DNA of 64,000 nt from JANPPS01 sp965246925 (GCA_965246925.1 OZ251994.1:2170001-2234000), one strand, 5' to 3'. Shown: positions 8,793 to 17,744, counted from the first letter of the stretch. Numbers and translations are program-made. Notes: generated from the letters alone by a model not told the origin.

Positions 8793-9337
8793 TGCAGCCC
8801 GTGACCGACGCGGCGCGCTACGACCGCCGTACCATTTGGCTGCATTGGCTCACCGCCGGGCTGGTCGTGGCGCAGTGGCTGGGCGCGCAGACGATCGACT
8901 GGTTCCCGCGCGGGCCGCTCCGGGTGGACGCCCGGTCGTTGCACGTCGTGGGCGGCCTCGTCTTGCTAGCCATCTTCGCCACGCGCGTGTTCTGGCGCGC
9001 CACATCGGGCCGCCGCCTCCCTGCCGCAGACCGCGGCGCACTGCATGTGCTGGCGAAGGCGACGCATTGGGCCCTCTATGCCCTGATCGCCGCAACACTG
9101 ACGCTGGGCGTGCTGAACGTGTGGGAGCGCGGCGACAGCATCTTCAATCTATTCACCATCCCAAGCTTTGCCCCAGACAACAAAGAGCTGCGCGGCACGA
9201 TCGAAGACTGGCACGGCACGGCAGCGACCTTCATCCTGATCCTAGCCGGCGTCCACGCCAGCGCCGCGCTACTGCACCGATACTTATGGAAAGACAGCGT
9301 CCTACAACGCATGCTGCTTACCAAAACCAGCGCGTAG
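8792..9337 (+). CDS. Cytochrome b561 family membrane protein
   Basis: A 181-residue inner-membrane di-heme protein with four hydrophobic helices. Candidate heme-ligand histidines are in TIWLHWLTAGL, SLHVVGGLVLL, KATHWALYALI and LAGVHASAALLH, matching the prokaryotic b561 (CybB) arrangement. Such proteins move electrons between quinols and partners such as superoxide or periplasmic reductases. The ATG overlaps the mbfA stop (TGATG). This suggests redox coupling to the iron-handling protein, for example keeping iron ferrous for export, which is inference. Confidence 0.88.
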   Translation: MQPVTDAARYDRRTIWLHWLTAGLVVAQWLGAQTIDWFPRGPLRVDARSLHVVGGLVLLAIFATRVFWRATSGRRLPAADRGALHVLAKATHWALYALIAATLTLGVLNVWERGDSIFNLFTIPSFAPDNKELRGTIEDWHGTAATFILILAGVHASAALLHRYLWKDSVLQRMLLTKTSA

Positions 9338-9363
9338 GTCGGATAAGCAAAGCGCCATCCGCC
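9337..9363. repeat. Palindromic intergenic repeat, family B copy 1
   Basis: GGTCGGATAAGCAAAGCG followed by CCATCCGCC forms an imperfect hairpin. It lies in the 31-bp gap between two convergent genes (cytochrome b561 and recR). A related copy occupies the convergent gap at 52445-52473. A bidirectional terminator-like role is likely (inference). Confidence 0.65.
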
Positions 9364-9368
9364 AAAGA

Positions 9369-9959
9369 TCAGGCCCGCCGCCCTCGCAACGCCGCCGCCA
9401 GCGTCCCATCGTCCAGCACATCCAACGCGCCCCCGATCGGCACGCCCTGACCGACCCGCGTCACCGTCAAACCCGGCGCCACCTTGTGCAGGCGGTCCGT
9501 CAACCAATGCGCGGTCGTCGCCCCATCGACCGTGGCCCCGAGCGCCAAGATCACCTCCTGCACCCCCTCGAGCCGGGCCAGCAGCCCGTCGACATCGAGG
9601 TCCTCCGGCCCCGTGCCGCCCAGCGCCGACAGTGCGCCGCCCAGCACATGATAGAGGCCGCGATGCACGCTGGCGCGCTCCAGCGCCCAGAGGTCGCCCA
9701 CCCCCTCCACCACGCAAATCAAGCTACGGTCCCGCTGCCGGTCAGTGCACACGGCGCATGGATTGCGGCTGTCCAGATTGCCGCACTCCCGGCACGGCTG
9801 AACGGCGGCGGCAGCCTCCGTCAGCGCAATGGCCAGCGGGCGCATCCGGTTGCCGGGATCCTGCAACATCTTCAGCGCCGCCCGCCGCGCACTCCGCGGC
9901 CCCAACCCCGGCAGCTTGGCCAGCAAGCCGATCAGCCTCTCTACTTCCGGGCCGCCCAT
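9369..9959 (-). CDS. recR: Recombination mediator protein RecR
   Basis: RecR helps load RecA during gap repair. Visible parts are a helix-hairpin-helix (LPGLGPRSARRAA), a four-Cys zinc finger (CRECGNLDSRNPCAVC), a Toprim domain (ICVVEGVGDLWALE) and the C-terminal GAALDVLDDGTL-like end. Starting at the ATG at 9959 gives 196 residues, the family's normal length. The frame extends upstream to 10022, but that stretch is a family A palindrome and not part of the protein. It is the last gene of the dnaX-ebfC-recR block. Confidence 0.96.
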   Translation of the reverse strand: MGGPEVERLIGLLAKLPGLGPRSARRAALKMLQDPGNRMRPLAIALTEAAAAVQPCRECGNLDSRNPCAVCTDRQRDRSLICVVEGVGDLWALERASVHRGLYHVLGGALSALGGTGPEDLDVDGLLARLEGVQEVILALGATVDGATTAHWLTDRLHKVAPGLTVTRVGQGVPIGGALDVLDDGTLAAALRGRRA

Positions 9960-9962
9960 GTC

Positions 9963-10009
9963 GTTTCCCTCACGCCGGCCCTCTCCCGGACGGAGAGGGG
10001 GAAGCCGTA
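9963..10009. repeat. Family A palindromic repeat
   Basis: CCCTCACGCCGGCCCTCTCC followed by CGGACGGAGAGGGGG forms the same hairpin as the start of each unit in the 5296-7650 array. It lies between ebfC and the recR start, directly upstream of the recR ATG. Confidence 0.8.
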
Positions 10010-10037
10010 GGGTGGGTCTCAACCCACCATCCAGGCT

Positions 10038-10361
10038 CTAGAACGGCAGCTTGAGACCCGGCGGCAGGTCAAGCCCGCCCGTGGCCTGCTGCATCTCCGC
10101 CGCCATCACCGTCTCCAGCTTGCGCTTCGCATCGGCGTGGGCGGCGACCAGCAAGTCCTGCAGCATCTCCATCTCCGCCGGGTCGGCCAGCTTCGGGTCG
10201 ATCTGCACGCGCTTCAGCACGCCTTTGCCCGACAGCACCACCGACACCATGCCGGCCCCCGCCGCACCGTCGACCTCCAGCGCCTCCATCTTCTCCTGCA
10301 TCTCGGCCATCTTGGCCTGCATCTGGCTCGCTTGCTTCATTAGCCCGGCTAGGTTCTTCAT
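10038..10361 (-). CDS. ebfC: Nucleoid-associated protein, YbaB/EbfC family
   Basis: A 107-residue DNA-binding protein with the typical N-terminal coiled-coil helix (LAGLMKQASQMQAKMAEMQ), short central strands (GMVSVVLSGKGVLKRVQID) and a C-terminal helix ending in GLKLPF. It starts at ATG 10361, overlapping the dnaX stop, in the conserved dnaX-ebfC-recR order. Confidence 0.95.
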   Translation of the reverse strand: MKNLAGLMKQASQMQAKMAEMQEKMEALEVDGAAGAGMVSVVLSGKGVLKRVQIDPKLADPAEMEMLQDLLVAAHADAKRKLETVMAAEMQQATGGLDLPPGLKLPF

Positions 10362-12154
10362 GGCGTGTCCTCCGTATCGTCGATGGGGGCGAAGTCGCGG
10401 ATCCCGGCCTCGTCCAGCTCCGGCTCACCGAGCGGCATCAGGCCGTAGGCGTCCGTGCGGGCGTCGGTCACGGTGGCGATGATGGCGCCGGGAAACGCGT
10501 CCAGGATGGCGCGGACCAGCGGGTGCTCCGCCGCACTCGCCCGGCGCGCGCTGTCGGCCGCCGCACCCTGCTCGGCCAACGTCGCCTCGCCCGCCTGTTG
10601 CGACAGCGCGATGGTCCAGCGGAGCCCGGTCTCAGCCTGCAATAGGGCGGACAACTGCGACGCCAGGTCACGCGGGGCCGAGGCCTGCTGCCGCAACTCG
10701 ATATGCTGCGGCGCGAACCGGACCAGGTGCACGGCATGGTATAACTGCGCATGCAGGATGGGCGACTTGCCGGCGACCAGCTGCGCCACATCGCGAAAAC
10801 TCTCGATCCTCGGCCCAGCCGGGGCAAGGGCTTGGGCCGAAACGGGTGCAGCGGCCGCCTCCATCCGCATCCCGCCATTGGCCACGGCCCGCACGCCACC
10901 GCCGTCCGGCGCCCGCGGCGGCGCCCCGGCCTCGGTCAGCCGCCGCACCAAATCACCCGGCGGCGGCAGGTCGGCCACGTAGCACAGGCGGATCAGCACC
11001 ATCTCCGCCGCCGCCCGCCGGTCCGGCGCCAGCTCGACCTCGGCGGTGCCCTTCAGCAGCATCTGCCACGCCCGCCCCAGCGCCGGCATGTCCAGCCGGT
11101 CGGCCAGCGCGCCGCCGCGTACCCGCTCCATCTCCGGCAAGGACGGACCCGTCTGCAAAGACGGCACGGTCTTGAGCCGGGTCAGCGTATGCGTCAACTC
11201 CAGCAAATCCCCCAGCATCAGGCCGAGGTCGGCGCCCCGCTCATGCGCCCGGTCCGTAATGGCCAGCACCTGCGCCGGCTCCCCCGCCATCACCGCCTCC
11301 ATCAGGTCGAACACGCTGGACCGGTCCGCCAGCCCCAGCATGTCCTGCACCTGCGCCGCGTCCCGCGCCTCGCTGGCGATGGCCTGATCCAGCAACGACA
11401 GCCCGTCCCGGACCGAGCCATCGGCAGCGCGCGCGATCAGGTCCAGCGCGTCCTCCGCGACCTCGACCTGCTCCTTGGTGCATATCGACGCGAACTTGCC
11501 CGCCATCTCCGCCACCGACACCCGGCGCAGGTCGAACCGCTGGCACCGGCTGAGTACCGTCACCGGCACCTTGCGGATCTCCGTCGTGGCGAAGATGAAT
11601 TTCACATGCGGCGGCGGCTCCTCCAGCGTCTTCAGCAGCGCGTTGAACGCGTTGCGGGACAGCATGTGGACCTCGTCGATGATGAACACCTTGGTCCGCG
11701 CCTGTAATGGACGGTAGCGCGCGGCGTCGATCACCTCCCGCATGTCATCGACGCCGGTGCGGCTGGCGGCGTCCATCTCCACCACGTCCGGATGCCGGTC
11801 CGCGAGAATCGCCACGCAATTCGGGCACACGCCGCAAGGGTCCGCCGTGGCGCCGCCCGTCCCGTCCGGACCCACGCAGTTCAGCGCGCGGGCGATGATC
11901 CGCGCCGTGGTGGTCTTGCCCACGCCGCGGACGCCCGTCAGCATCCAGGCATGCGCGATGCGGTTCATGGCGAAGGCGTTGCGCAGGATGCGCACCATCG
12001 CCTCCTGCCCGATCAGATCCCCGAACGTGACCGGACGGTATTTCCGGGCCAGGACCCGGTAGGGCGTAGCGGCCACGGCCGGCGCCGGGTCCCCGAACAG
12101 GCCCATGCCGTCCGCCGGCGGCTCCGGCAAAAGATCGTCGAGGCTACCGGCCAT
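10358..12154 (-). CDS. dnaX: DNA polymerase III subunits gamma/tau
   Basis: The clamp-loader ATPase, 598 residues from ATG 12154. It has RVLARKYRPVTFGDLIGQE, Walker A (GVRGVGKTTTA), the Cys4 zinc module (CGVCPNC), Walker B (IIDEVHML) and the SRC motif (VLSRCQRF). A divergent C-terminal tau region (about 380-598) would contact the polymerase and helicase. The frame stays open upstream to 12274, but that part is the 4.5S RNA gene. No internal slippage heptamer is obvious, so whether a short gamma form is made is unclear. Confidence 0.96.
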   Translation of the reverse strand: MAGSLDDLLPEPPADGMGLFGDPAPAVAATPYRVLARKYRPVTFGDLIGQEAMVRILRNAFAMNRIAHAWMLTGVRGVGKTTTARIIARALNCVGPDGTGGATADPCGVCPNCVAILADRHPDVVEMDAASRTGVDDMREVIDAARYRPLQARTKVFIIDEVHMLSRNAFNALLKTLEEPPPHVKFIFATTEIRKVPVTVLSRCQRFDLRRVSVAEMAGKFASICTKEQVEVAEDALDLIARAADGSVRDGLSLLDQAIASEARDAAQVQDMLGLADRSSVFDLMEAVMAGEPAQVLAITDRAHERGADLGLMLGDLLELTHTLTRLKTVPSLQTGPSLPEMERVRGGALADRLDMPALGRAWQMLLKGTAEVELAPDRRAAAEMVLIRLCYVADLPPPGDLVRRLTEAGAPPRAPDGGGVRAVANGGMRMEAAAAPVSAQALAPAGPRIESFRDVAQLVAGKSPILHAQLYHAVHLVRFAPQHIELRQQASAPRDLASQLSALLQAETGLRWTIALSQQAGEATLAEQGAAADSARRASAAEHPLVRAILDAFPGAIIATVTDARTDAYGLMPLGEPELDEAGIRDFAPIDDTEDTP

Positions 12155-12172
12155 GTTCCCTGACGCAAGGAA

Positions 12173-12277
12173 GGGGTGGGAGGCCGGACAGTGACCCGGC
12201 CGCGATTCGTTGCGGCTGCTTCCTTCCGGACCTGACCGAGTTGGCGAGGCGTCCGTCCGCCGCCGGCCTCCCACCCA
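12173..12277 (-). ncRNA. ffs: Signal recognition particle RNA (small, 4.5S type)
   Basis: On the minus strand the sequence carries the universally conserved SRP domain IV segment (GGTCAGGTCCGGAAGGAAGC then AGCCGCAAC). It is closed by a long terminal stem, GGGTGGGAGGCCGG at the 5' side pairing with CCGGCCTCCCACCC at the 3' side. It lies immediately upstream of dnaX, a common location. It binds Ffh and targets membrane proteins. Length is about 105 nt; exact ends are uncertain by a few bases. Confidence 0.96.
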
Positions 12278-12334
12278 CGAATATCGCCGGAAGCGGGGCT
12301 TGGCACAAGGGTCCCCTCATGCGAAATCCGCGGC

Positions 12335-13261
12335 GTGACCGTAATCCTCGCCAGCCGCCCCAACGTCTATACCGGCTCCCCGCTCGACCGCGCCGGGCAC
12401 CGCAGGGATGACGAGGCCTGGATCGCCGCGCGCCTCCTGGACCCGGCCAGCCTGCTCGTCCCGGTCTGGCGCTCGCAGACCCTGTTCCAGGGCTTGGACA
12501 ATGCCCGTCCCGAGGCCGTGTTCCTCACCGGCGGCGCCGCCTCGAGCCTGCGCATGGCCGGCGGACCCTGGGCGTTCCTGGGGCTCATGGGCGAGCAGGC
12601 GGTGTTCGCGGTCGACGTCAGCTCGGTCGAAGACCCGCTGCCGCTGCTGTCCGAGACCATCGGCCGGTTCGAGGACCTGCGCATGATCCCGGCCGGCCTG
12701 CCGGACAAGGACGCCGCCATCCTGGCGCACGCGCGCGGGCTGATGCACTGGCGTAACCGGCACCGGTTCTGCGCGGTCTGCGGCACGGCGTGCGACATCC
12801 GGAGCGCCGGGCACGCCTATGCCTGCCCCGCCTGCGGCGCGCAGCACTTCCCGCGCACGGACCCCGCCGTCATCATGCTGGTGCACCGGGCGGATCGCGT
12901 CCTGCTGGGACATTCCTCCCGCTTTCCCAAGGCCACCATGTACTCGACGCTCGCCGGCTTCGTGGAGCCCGGCGAGAGCCTGGAGGAGGCCGTCGCCCGC
13001 GAAGTCATGGAGGAAAGCGGCATCCGCGTCGGCGCCGTCCGCTATCATTCGAGCCAGCCCTGGCCGTTCCCCAGCTCCATCATGCTCGGCTTCTATGCCG
13101 AGGGCCTGACCGACGCGATCACCATCGACCCCACGGAACTCCGGGACGCGCGCTGGTTTACCCGCTCGGAGCTACAGGCGCCGGACGCGCACGGGTTTAC
13201 CTTGCCGCGCCGGGACAGCATCGCGCGCCGGCTGATCGAGGATTGGATGATGCACCGATGA
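12335..13261 (+). CDS. nudC: NADH pyrophosphatase / RNA-decapping Nudix hydrolase
   Basis: It hydrolyses NADH to NMNH and AMP and can remove NAD caps from RNA. Of its 308 residues the N-terminal third is poorly conserved. A Cys4 zinc ribbon follows (CAVCGTACD ... YACPACGAQHFPRTDP), then the Nudix box (GFVEPGESLEEAVAREVMEE, ending SGI) and the NudC-specific SQPWPFPSS motif. The start is GTG 12335; ATG 12394 lies out of the best frame context. Its end overlaps the next ATG. Confidence 0.95.
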   Translation: MTVILASRPNVYTGSPLDRAGHRRDDEAWIAARLLDPASLLVPVWRSQTLFQGLDNARPEAVFLTGGAASSLRMAGGPWAFLGLMGEQAVFAVDVSSVEDPLPLLSETIGRFEDLRMIPAGLPDKDAAILAHARGLMHWRNRHRFCAVCGTACDIRSAGHAYACPACGAQHFPRTDPAVIMLVHRADRVLLGHSSRFPKATMYSTLAGFVEPGESLEEAVAREVMEESGIRVGAVRYHSSQPWPFPSSIMLGFYAEGLTDAITIDPTELRDARWFTRSELQAPDAHGFTLPRRDSIARRLIEDWMMHR

Positions 13262-13515
13262 AGCGCCTGATGATGGTGGCCCTGCTGGCGGGCTGCACGC
13301 CAGCGCCCGACACGCCCCAGGCCGCGTGCGAGGCGGAGGCGAACCGGGATCCGGTCGTGCACGAGTTGATGGTCAAGAGCGCGGGCAGCGAGGAGTTCAA
13401 TCAGTCGCATCTGGAGGAAATGAAGCAGGCCCGCCGCCGCGCCACCCTCCGCTGCCTCGCCGGGCGCGGCCTGATCCGGCCCGGCGGTGTGGAACCGCCG
13501 CTGCCCGTCCGATGA
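13258..13515 (+). CDS. Small putative lipoprotein
   Basis: An 85-residue protein starting in the ATGA overlap with nudC. The N-terminus MKRLMMVALLAGC has a lipobox (LLAGC), so the mature protein would be lipid-anchored at Cys13. The rest is charged with three further Cys residues (ACEAEA, LRCLAGR). No family was recognised. It also overlaps the next start (GATGA), so the three genes nudC, this gene and the DUF427 gene form one tight unit. Confidence 0.7.
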   Translation: MKRLMMVALLAGCTPAPDTPQAACEAEANRDPVVHELMVKSAGSEEFNQSHLEEMKQARRRATLRCLAGRGLIRPGGVEPPLPVR

Positions 13516-13985
13516 GTCCCGCCGCCGAACGCGTCGCCGAATACCCGCGTCCACCCAGGCTCGAACGGGACCAGCGCCGCATCCGGGTCGTGCTGGGCGG
13601 GGTCACGCTCGTGGACAGCCGCGCGTGCTGGCGCGTGCTGGAGACGACGCACCCGCCCAGTTTCTACATTCCCGTGTCCGCCTTTCCGCCCGGCGCCCTA
13701 TCGCCGTCCGGACATGGCAGCGTGTGCGAGTGGAAGGGGGAGGCGGAGTATTTCTCCCTCTCGGCCGGCGGTGTCACCGCGCGGGATGCCGCCTGGGGCT
13801 ATCCGGACCCCACCCCGGCCTTTCTGCCGATCCGCGGCCACGTCGCGCTGTATGCCGGCAAGATGGACGCCTGCTATGTGGATGACGAGCGCGTCCTGCC
13901 GCAGGAGGGCGGGTTCTACGGCGGCTGGATCACGTCCGAGCTGATCGGCCCGTTCAAGGGTGCGCCCGGCACCCGGTTTTGGTAG
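13512..13985 (+). CDS. DUF427 family protein
   Basis: A 157-residue cytosolic protein matching the DUF427 pattern: RVLETTHPPSFYIP, CEWKGEAEYFSL, AAWGYPDPTPAFLPI, then a C-terminal VDDERVLPQEGGFYGGWITS and GPFKGAPGT. The fold is a small beta barrel; the biochemical role is not established. The start ATG 13512 overlaps the lipoprotein stop. Confidence 0.9.
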   Translation: MSPAAERVAEYPRPPRLERDQRRIRVVLGGVTLVDSRACWRVLETTHPPSFYIPVSAFPPGALSPSGHGSVCEWKGEAEYFSLSAGGVTARDAAWGYPDPTPAFLPIRGHVALYAGKMDACYVDDERVLPQEGGFYGGWITSELIGPFKGAPGTRFW

Positions 13986-13995
13986 GCGCCGTCCA

Positions 13996-15330
13996 GTGAG
14001 CGCCGCCATTCAGGCGTCCCCGCGTCACGTGACGGAAACGCTTCGTCTAGCCGCGCCGCTCGCGGTCGCGCAACTGGCGCAGATGGCGATGGGGGTGACG
14101 GACACGGTGCTGCTCGGCAGCCTGGGCGGGGACGCGCTGGCGGCGGGCGGCCTGGCTGCGTCCATCTTCATCACCGTCGTGATCCTGCTACAGGGCGTGG
14201 TGACCGCGGTCAGCATCATGGTGGCGCAGGCCAGGGGCGCCGGGCGGGACCGGGACGTACCGCGGCTGTACTGGGCGGGGATGGGGCTGACCTGGGTGCT
14301 GATGATCCCGGCCGCGCTGGTCTTCGTCTATGCCGGGCCGCTGCTGACGTGGCTGCACGAGCCGGCGGATCTGGCGCGGGACACCGGGGCGTATCTCGCG
14401 CGCCTGGCCTGGGGCGTGCCCGGCGCATTGTTGGGTATGGGCCTGATGCGGGCGGTGCTGCCCGCCATCGGCCAGGGGTCCGACCTGCTGATCGTGGCGC
14501 TGGTGGCGGCGGTGGTGAACGGTTTCCTGTGCTACGGGCTGATCCACGGGGCGTCCGGGCTGCCGGAGCTGGGCATGCTGGGTGCGGCGACATCCACCGC
14601 CATCGTCCTGACCGGTGTGGCAGCGGCGTTGCTGGCGCTGTTGCACGTGCGGCCTTGCCTGCGGCGCTTCGTCGCCTGGCAGCGTCCGCGCCGGCGGGAG
14701 CTGACGGGCCTGCTGCGGCTCGGCATACCGGTGGCCGGGACGTTCGCGGTGGAGACTGGGCTGTTTCTGGCCGTGGGCCTCATGGTGGGCTTCCTCGGCT
14801 CCGCGGCACTGGCGGCGCAGCAGGTGGCGATGTCGGCGGTGTCGGTGTCGTTCATGGTGCCGCTGGCCATCGCCCAGGCCGCCAACGTCCGTGTCGGCAA
14901 CGCGGTCGGCGCCGGGGACCGGGCGCGGGCCCGCCGGGCGGGTTTGGTGGCGATCACGCTGGGCGGCGCGTTCGAGCTGCTGACGGCGGTGTTCGTCTGG
15001 TTCACACCGGGCACGGTGGCGGGCTGGTATGTCAGCCCGTCCGACACGGAAACCACCTCGATCGCCCTATCCCTGCTGGGCGTGGCGGCGCTGTTTCAGG
15101 TCGTGGACGGCATCCAATGCGTCGCCGGCGGCGCCTTGCGCGGCCTGGGCGACACGCGGATCCCGTTCGTGATCGCCGCGGCCGGCTACTGGGGCATCGG
15201 CTTCCCGGCCGCCTGGGCGCTGACCTGGTGGGCAGGCTGGGGCGCGGTAGGCGCTTGGTGGGGCCTCGCGGCCAGCTTGCTTTCAGTGGCGGCGCTACTG
15301 ACGTGGCGGTTTGTGGTGCGGACGCGATGA
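13996..15330 (+). CDS. MATE family efflux transporter
   Basis: A 444-residue inner-membrane protein with twelve hydrophobic helices in two homologous halves. MATE landmarks are RLAAPLAVAQLAQMAMGVTD at the N-terminus, LLGMGLMRAVLPAIGQG, and QQVAMSAVSVSFMVPLAIAQ with AANVRVGNAVGAGD in the second half. It exports cationic drugs or metabolites in exchange for H+ or Na+. The GTG at 13996 is chosen because the frame upstream overlaps the DUF427 gene. The substrate is unknown. Confidence 0.92.
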   Translation: MSAAIQASPRHVTETLRLAAPLAVAQLAQMAMGVTDTVLLGSLGGDALAAGGLAASIFITVVILLQGVVTAVSIMVAQARGAGRDRDVPRLYWAGMGLTWVLMIPAALVFVYAGPLLTWLHEPADLARDTGAYLARLAWGVPGALLGMGLMRAVLPAIGQGSDLLIVALVAAVVNGFLCYGLIHGASGLPELGMLGAATSTAIVLTGVAAALLALLHVRPCLRRFVAWQRPRRRELTGLLRLGIPVAGTFAVETGLFLAVGLMVGFLGSAALAAQQVAMSAVSVSFMVPLAIAQAANVRVGNAVGAGDRARARRAGLVAITLGGAFELLTAVFVWFTPGTVAGWYVSPSDTETTSIALSLLGVAALFQVVDGIQCVAGGALRGLGDTRIPFVIAAAGYWGIGFPAAWALTWWAGWGAVGAWWGLAASLLSVAALLTWRFVVRTR

Positions 15331-15356
15331 TCTAGGTCGAGGCGAACTTCCCCTAA

Positions 15357-16475
15357 ATGACCACCGTGTTGCACCTTGTAAACGGTCTGAGAGTAGGTGG
15401 CATGGAGCGCGCCGTTCTGCGTATTGCTCGGCGTGCAAACGAGGAGGGGCAGCACCATAGCCTCCTTCTGTTTGATACTCCATTTCGGTCCGAAAATCTG
15501 GATTTCCGGCCTGATCCTGTCAAGGCAGACTACCTCCCGAGGGGGCCGGGTCTTGATTTCAAATTTGTTTTGAAGCTTGCTCAGAAACTCGATTCCCTAG
15601 AGATAAACCTCGTCCACGCGCACAACGATACCGCCCTTGTTTACGCCGTCATGGCTAAGTTGTTCGTCAAAAGCTCTCGGATCAAAGTGATCGGAAGCTT
15701 CCATTCGTGGCCAAGTCATGATACCCGACGAGCGCGGTTACTCAATAAGCTGGCATCCTATGAGGCACGCATAGTCGCCGTCTCAGACGAACTTGCCAAT
15801 CGCTTAGTAGGCGGAGGCTGGGTCAGGAACTGCAGCACTGTTTGGAACGGTGTTGATCTCGATTGCTTCTCCCGGTGCGGACCTGACGCAGACTGGCGTA
15901 CAAGGCTAGGCATTCCATCAGGTGGGCTCCTTATTGGGCACATTGCTCGATTCGACCCCATCAAAAGACACGAAGACATGCTGGCGGCGGCATGCCTGCT
16001 TGCGAAAACAAATCCTGAAGTGACTATCGTATTTGTTGGACAGGGCCCGAGGCTGAGACAGATCCAACAACAAGCCGCAGACCTTGAAAATGTTCGGTTC
16101 ATTCCAAACGTCCTCGATATCTCTACCTTGCTGCGCAGTCTGGATGTATCAGTGCTATGTTCAGCCCATGAGGCATCGCCCTTAGCCATTCTAGAAAGTA
16201 TGGCATGCGGGGTGCCAGTAATCGGCACGCGAGTCGGAGGAATACCGCACTTGCTGGGGTTCCACGGAGCTGATCAGGCCGGCATTCTTGTTCCTGCGTT
16301 CGATCCTGAGTGCCTCGCTGACGCCATCTCTTATCTAGCCCGCAACCCTGCTGAGCGTGACCGCCTTTCGCGAAATGCCCGCCGTCGCTCTAAGCTATTT
16401 TCCTTCAATGCGGAGTGGCTTGCCTATCAGGCCCTTTATGCCGAGGTCATCGGCTCGGCGGGTAAATTTGCGTAG
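15357..16475 (+). CDS. Glycosyltransferase family 4, low-GC island gene
   Basis: 372 residues. The N-terminus VLHLVNGLRVGGMERAVLRI is typical of GT4 enzymes that elongate lipid-linked or sporulation-type glycans. The acceptor domain has LVHAHNDTALVYAV. The donor domain has IGHIARFDPIKRHEDML and the paired-Glu motif EASPLAILESMACGVPVIGT. GC content is visibly lower and codon use more AT-tolerant than in neighbours, as in the adjoining radical SAM gene. The 3' ends of the two overlap by 40 bp tail to tail. Substrate unknown. Confidence 0.88.
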   Translation: MTTVLHLVNGLRVGGMERAVLRIARRANEEGQHHSLLLFDTPFRSENLDFRPDPVKADYLPRGPGLDFKFVLKLAQKLDSLEINLVHAHNDTALVYAVMAKLFVKSSRIKVIGSFHSWPSHDTRRARLLNKLASYEARIVAVSDELANRLVGGGWVRNCSTVWNGVDLDCFSRCGPDADWRTRLGIPSGGLLIGHIARFDPIKRHEDMLAAACLLAKTNPEVTIVFVGQGPRLRQIQQQAADLENVRFIPNVLDISTLLRSLDVSVLCSAHEASPLAILESMACGVPVIGTRVGGIPHLLGFHGADQAGILVPAFDPECLADAISYLARNPAERDRLSRNARRRSKLFSFNAEWLAYQALYAEVIGSAGKFA

Positions 16476-17638
16476 CGTATCCGGCTTCGAGCGTGCTTCT
16501 GGATCCGCCCGTCGCGTTCGCAGTGGCAGTTTGGACAATTCAGCTTGAAAGCGTCCTGGGCTGCTTTGCGGTGGTCTGCATTGAACAGCATGTCACGTAA
16601 TGGTTTCTCCCGGATGTTTCCTAATGGGAAAGTGACATAGCATAATTGCACAGACCCGTCGGCGCCGACCCAAAGAAGGTTTTTTACATCGCAAGGAATT
16701 CGCATCTCAGCGCCTTTCAACAGCCAGTCTGGGATCGAATGAATGCTTGCCAAGCTCTCACGCACACGAGTTGGATAGCTGTGTTTTAGACGCGCCAGTT
16801 CAGCGACTACGGCGTATATAGCAGACGCGTCCTCCGCCCCGAACTGCAATCCACCCTCTTGCCCGTCTGTAAAATATGGCAATGAGTAATGGATCAGATC
16901 GGTATGAAAACTCATGTCGAACCGCTGAGCAAAGTCCCATGCAGCCTGTAATGAGACAGGGTTACAGCTTGGCTTCATGATCAAAAAGTTTAATTGGAAC
17001 GAAAGCTCAAGGCCATACTTTGCCCGAGCGTACTTCATGCCCGCTTCTAGCTCGGCATACCGGTCGGAGCGTTGAACGTAACGATCGTAGTCTTCGCCAG
17101 TGCCGTAGAATCCAATGGTGATATTACGAAGGCCGGCTGAATACAGTTCATCGATCTTTTGTCTAAGCAACATACCGTTAGTGGTCACATAGGTCGCCAG
17201 GCCAAGATCGACGCTGATCCGCACCATCTTCGCTAAGTCACGATGCAGGAGTGGCTCACCTCCATAGAGCCGCACTAGTTCAACACCTGCGGCTTTGGCG
17301 TCGATTAGGAGACTGCGGACTTCCTCCAGACCGAGCTGCTGTCCAGGCATGAAATCGCGGCCGTACCGACAGCCAATGCATCGAAGGTTACAGTGGGCAG
17401 TTACCGCAATCGTTATTCGCCTTGGCCGTGGCTGTATCATTGCGGGAACTATCTGTCCAACCGCATGTTCGAGTAATCCAAGAGTTTGCTCGGTGTGGGT
17501 CAGCGCTCGTTTAAGCCTTGGACTATCTCTTGCGACCACTCGTACAAACGCCCGCACTTCGTCGGTCATTGCCCTGGCGCGGTTTGCCGTACCGACTCCG
17601 TCGCTCATGTTTGGACTGATGGTTTTCACGACATACAC
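16436..17638 (-). CDS. Radical SAM protein with SPASM-like C-terminus
   Basis: 400 residues. The core motif CNLRCIGC (CxxxCxxC) in ITIAVTAHCNLRCIGCRYG binds the [4Fe-4S] cluster used to cleave S-adenosylmethionine. RLYGGEPLLHRDL is the usual second segment. The C-terminus has extra Cys residues (IPCDVKNLLWVGADGSVQLC, LNCPNCHC) suited to auxiliary clusters, as in SPASM or twitch enzymes. Such proteins modify peptides or small molecules, including sugars. No precursor peptide gene is evident nearby. The likely partner is the convergent glycosyltransferase with which it shares low GC. Starts at 17638 or 17605 are both possible. Confidence 0.88.
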   Translation of the reverse strand: MYVVKTISPNMSDGVGTANRARAMTDEVRAFVRVVARDSPRLKRALTHTEQTLGLLEHAVGQIVPAMIQPRPRRITIAVTAHCNLRCIGCRYGRDFMPGQQLGLEEVRSLLIDAKAAGVELVRLYGGEPLLHRDLAKMVRISVDLGLATYVTTNGMLLRQKIDELYSAGLRNITIGFYGTGEDYDRYVQRSDRYAELEAGMKYARAKYGLELSFQLNFLIMKPSCNPVSLQAAWDFAQRFDMSFHTDLIHYSLPYFTDGQEGGLQFGAEDASAIYAVVAELARLKHSYPTRVRESLASIHSIPDWLLKGAEMRIPCDVKNLLWVGADGSVQLCYVTFPLGNIREKPLRDMLFNADHRKAAQDAFKLNCPNCHCERDGRIQKHARSRIRYANLPAEPMTSA

Positions 17639-17744
17639 TCCGCTGCAGCAGGTCAGGCTACATCAGTTTTGCCAATCTAGCGCCCTATGTGCGAAATAAA
17701 GTTATTCTAGTGTTTTGAAACGACGCTAAAGTCTTTTCAACGTG

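Noticed and set aside
12155..12274. 40-residue N-terminal extension of DnaX
   Set aside because: It reads through the 4.5S RNA gene; the ATG at 12154 starts the conserved protein.
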